Both the position numbers and the translations under genes were made by a program. This document shows positions 6,115 to 7,344 of a stretch of DNA of 7,344 nt, in pieces; positions within the stretch are counted from its first letter, which is position 1; the number at the start of each line of letters is the position of its first letter. The notes under the pieces are model-generated. The model did no database searches. It saw nothing but the letters and a program-made list of their open reading frames with translations, and had not been told where the DNA came from. The DNA is taken from contig CAJQOW010000240.1 of assembly GCA_905480055.1 (NCBI GenBank), forward strand, positions 1 to 7,344, given 5' to 3'. The stretch is from an uncultured Acidimicrobiia bacterium (GTDB lineage Bacteria; Actinomycetota; Acidimicrobiia; UBA5794).

Positions 6115-6414
6115 CTCCCTCCCTATGGGACGCAGCGTCACCGTGACTCTGTCCCCGATGTCAACTGATTCTGCGGTTCGAACGGCCTTCTTCACCGGGA
6201 GGATGTAGGCGCCGGCCTTCGAGTCTGGGAACAGCGAGGTACTCCATGATGTCTCGCCGATGGTTACCTCGACCTTGACTGATCCGAACCCACCCTTGGT
6301 CGGGACGCCGTCCTCGATCTCGTCGGACATGTCCTCGGGCACGGTGAGAAACACCCATGAGCCCTCGACGCTGGAGAGCCAGAGTTCGGCATCGAAGGTG
6401 TACGACAGATCCAT
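6109..6414 (-). CDS. DUF1905 domain protein
   Basis: A 101-residue soluble protein covering essentially one DUF1905 domain. Diagnostic stretches are FDAELWL (7-13), WVFLTVPEDMSDEI (20-33), GFGSVKVEVTIGETSW (42-57), SLFPDSKAGAYILPVKKAVR (60-79) and IGDRVTVTL (86-94). The family is a small beta-barrel-like fold of unknown function, often stand-alone or fused to a YdeI-like domain. It begins 37 bp after the oxidoreductase gene on the same strand, so it is probably in the same operon; only a weak GGTGG precedes the ATG. The stop codon (6111-6109) lies in the last heptamer of the adjacent repeat array, so the final residues (GREV) may have been altered when the repeat arrived. Confidence 0.9.
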   Translation of the reverse strand: MDLSYTFDAELWLSSVEGSWVFLTVPEDMSDEIEDGVPTKGGFGSVKVEVTIGETSWSTSLFPDSKAGAYILPVKKAVRTAESVDIGDRVTVTLRPIGREV

Positions 6415-6451
6415 GTCACCACCGTACCGGACGAGGAACAGGGCGCCGTGG

Positions 6452-6883
6452 CTACCCGACCGGTTCGAGGACTACGAGCGGCAACTGCCGACCCGCCTCC
6501 GCTTGCCACTTGGCGAAGTCCGGGAAGGACTCGATGATAAGCGGCCACAACCGATCTCGATCGGGTTGGTTCGCAGTGTGGGCCATCATCTCCTGAGACG
6601 GCGCTCCCTGCCACCTCACCGTGACCCTGGGATCGGCAGATAGGTTGAGATACCACGCCGGGTGCCTGACACCACCCTCACCGAGCGCCACAACGACGAT
6701 GGTGTCGCCATCCTGGAGCGGTGATGACAACATCGTGACTCGCTGGTCTCCTGACTTGCGACCGATCGTTGTGAGCTCGAGGACAGGCATGCCGCCGCCC
6801 TGCCAACCCAGTCGGCCGCCGGACGTCTTGATGACCAGACGGTGGACAGCATTCATGCCCTTCAACCTGAGCTTGCTCGCCAT
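6452..6883 (-). CDS. Nitroreductase-family deazaflavin-dependent oxidoreductase (Ddn-like)
   Basis: A 143-residue protein of the F420H2-dependent Ddn/FDOR family, with the split-barrel core motifs LELTTIGRKSGDQRVTML (35-52), DGDTIVVVALGEGG (58-71) and RHPAWYLNLSADPRVTV (73-89), and the closing LPLVVLEP (134-141). Such enzymes use reduced deazaflavin F420 to reduce diverse compounds; the substrate here cannot be told. I chose Met at 6883, giving a typical family length with a GGGG motif 4 nt upstream and AGAAGG further up. An in-frame ATG at 6937 would add 18 non-conserved residues and has no ribosome-binding site. It is divergent from the formate dehydrogenase gene and followed by the DUF1905 gene. 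Confidence 0.9.
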   Translation of the reverse strand: MASKLRLKGMNAVHRLVIKTSGGRLGWQGGGMPVLELTTIGRKSGDQRVTMLSSPLQDGDTIVVVALGEGGVRHPAWYLNLSADPRVTVRWQGAPSQEMMAHTANQPDRDRLWPLIIESFPDFAKWQAEAGRQLPLVVLEPVG

Positions 6884-7050
6884 CGACCCCAGCCCTTCTT
6901 CATCGCGGGTGCGTGCGGCGCTTGGCGAGTCCAACATCTCACAATGCGCATGGACTTCCCAGCACGATCGAAGCCTCTTCGAACCCTCCGACCGTAACCG
7001 TCGATCGGCTCACGCTGGTACTGTCGCCGTCAGTCCTGGAAGGAGGTGAA
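6884..7050. promoter_or_regulatory. Divergent intergenic region with a 15-bp dyad
   Basis: 167 bp between the oxidoreductase start (minus) and the formate dehydrogenase start (plus) must carry promoters for both. The clearest structure is TCGAAG (6968-6973) and CTTCGA (6977-6982) around a 3-bp centre, a perfect dyad suited to a dimeric regulator. TACTGT near 7018-7023 could be a weak -10 for the plus-strand gene. Neither is strong evidence by itself. Confidence 0.35.
7041..7050 (+). promoter_or_regulatory. Strong Shine-Dalgarno sequence of the formate dehydrogenase gene
   Basis: AGGAGGTGAA immediately before ATG 7051 is a near-perfect anti-16S complement with AGGAGG four bases from the start codon. 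It fixes the start at 7051 against the longer in-frame opening at 6913, and therefore also fixes the short N-terminus of the protein. Confidence 0.85.
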
Positions 7051-7344
7051 ATGGGGAAACGATATGAACGGCTCACCACACCTCTCGTTCGCGACGAGGG
7101 AGTGCTGCGCGAAGCCTCATGGGAGGAAGCGCTCAAGCGCGCCGCAGCCGGGTTCGAGCGAACAGATGCCGCTGCTACCGGTGTGTTCTCGTGCTCGAAG
7201 GGCACGAATGAGATGAACTACACGGCGCAGAAATTCGCACGAACGGTGCTCCACACGAACAACCTCGACAGCTGCAACCGCACCTGACACGCTCCTTCCG
7301 TCGCCGGTCTGGCGGCTGTGTTTGGAGCGGGCGGTGGCACATCG
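7051..7344 (+). CDS. fdhA: Formate dehydrogenase catalytic subunit, selenoprotein with in-frame TGA (3' end beyond window)
   Basis: The visible 98 codons match the start of the molybdopterin (bis-MGD) domain of formate dehydrogenase. RLTTPLVR (7-14) and SWEEAL (23-28) are followed by FSCSKGTNEMNYTAQKFAR (46-64) and TNNLDSCNRT (69-78). An in-frame TGA (7285-7287) comes next, and the frame continues HAPSVAGLAAVFGAGGGTS to the window end. In E. coli FdhH the equivalent stretch is NNVDCCARV-Sec-HGPSVAGL, so TGA sits exactly at the Mo-ligating selenocysteine (residue 79 here), with the neighbouring catalytic His as His80. A SECIS-like hairpin follows. The enzyme should oxidise formate (or reduce CO2) and needs SelA, SelB and tRNA-Sec encoded elsewhere. 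The N-terminus is oddly short: the roughly 55-residue [4Fe-4S] domain with its CxxCxxxC motif, which precedes this region in FdhH, is absent. The gene symbol is by family. Confidence 0.9.
7285..7316 (+). promoter_or_regulatory. Selenocysteine codon and bacterial SECIS-like hairpin
   Basis: After the TGA (7285-7287), GTCGCC (7300-7305) pairs with GGCGGC (7311-7316). This gives six pairs including one T-G wobble, closing a GGTCT loop (7306-7310). The loop sequence and its 18-nt distance from the TGA are the same as in the E. coli fdhF SECIS, which also shows GGUCU in the apical loop. Bacterial SECIS elements lie inside the coding region just after the UGA and bind elongation factor SelB. This is strong support for recoding rather than termination. 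Confidence 0.85.

Noticed and set aside
6884..6937. Upstream start of the oxidoreductase at 6937
   Set aside because: The added 18 residues are not family-like and no ribosome-binding site precedes them; Met at 6883 has better signals.
7285..7287. TGA as the true end of a 78-residue protein
   Set aside because: Family sequence continues in frame directly after it, the position equals the known Sec/Cys site, and a SECIS-like hairpin follows.

Overview
The window looks like a GC-rich actinobacterial chromosome segment, possibly from an uncultured Acidimicrobiia-like lineage; that rank is a guess from gene content, since no marker gene is present. The clues are a PspC-domain histidine kinase paired with a LuxR-type regulator, an F420-type (Ddn-like) oxidoreductase, DrrAB-like ABC transporters, and a formate dehydrogenase whose sequence resembles actinobacterial forms. 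Genes are tightly packed, with ATGA and TGATG stop-start overlaps.

Layout. Positions 1-2229 (minus strand) hold an ABC export operon: an ATPase (1273-2229), an ABC-2 permease (83-1273), and the first 28 codons of a second, paralogous permease running off the left edge. A 97-bp gap containing a GC-rich hairpin separates it from a second minus-strand pair: a 62-residue two-helix membrane protein (2327-2515), coupled by ATGA to a PspC-domain multi-pass protein with a LiaF-like C-terminal beta domain (2512-3750). Divergent from these, on the plus strand, are a PspC-domain sensor kinase (3885-5102) and its LuxR/NarL-type response regulator (5099-5731). The 134-bp divergent promoter region carries a perfect 10-bp inverted repeat (3796-3805 / 3843-3852), a good operator candidate. 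Together this reads as a hybrid of the Lia and Psp envelope-stress systems: a PspC/LiaF-like membrane modulator, a PspC kinase, a regulator, and perhaps the ABC exporter as output.

Positions 5740-6114 fill the gap between two convergent genes with one non-coding structure. A palindromic core of about 149 bp is built from nested inverted repeats with a hairpin at each end. It is bracketed by two heptamer arrays in opposite orientation (13 units on the left, about 12 on the right). The downstream minus-strand gene takes its stop codon from the edge of the right array.

Positions 6109-6883 (minus) encode a DUF1905 protein and a Ddn-like deazaflavin-dependent oxidoreductase, probably one operon. 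At the right edge, from 7051 on the plus strand, a formate dehydrogenase catalytic subunit begins after a near-perfect Shine-Dalgarno sequence. The reading frame meets an in-frame TGA at 7285-7287 exactly where the active-site selenocysteine of formate dehydrogenase belongs. The family sequence continues after it to the end of the window, and a SECIS-like hairpin with a GGTCT loop lies 18 nt downstream. This is a selenoprotein gene that ordinary gene calling would truncate to 78 residues. Unusually, it appears to lack the usual N-terminal [4Fe-4S] domain.
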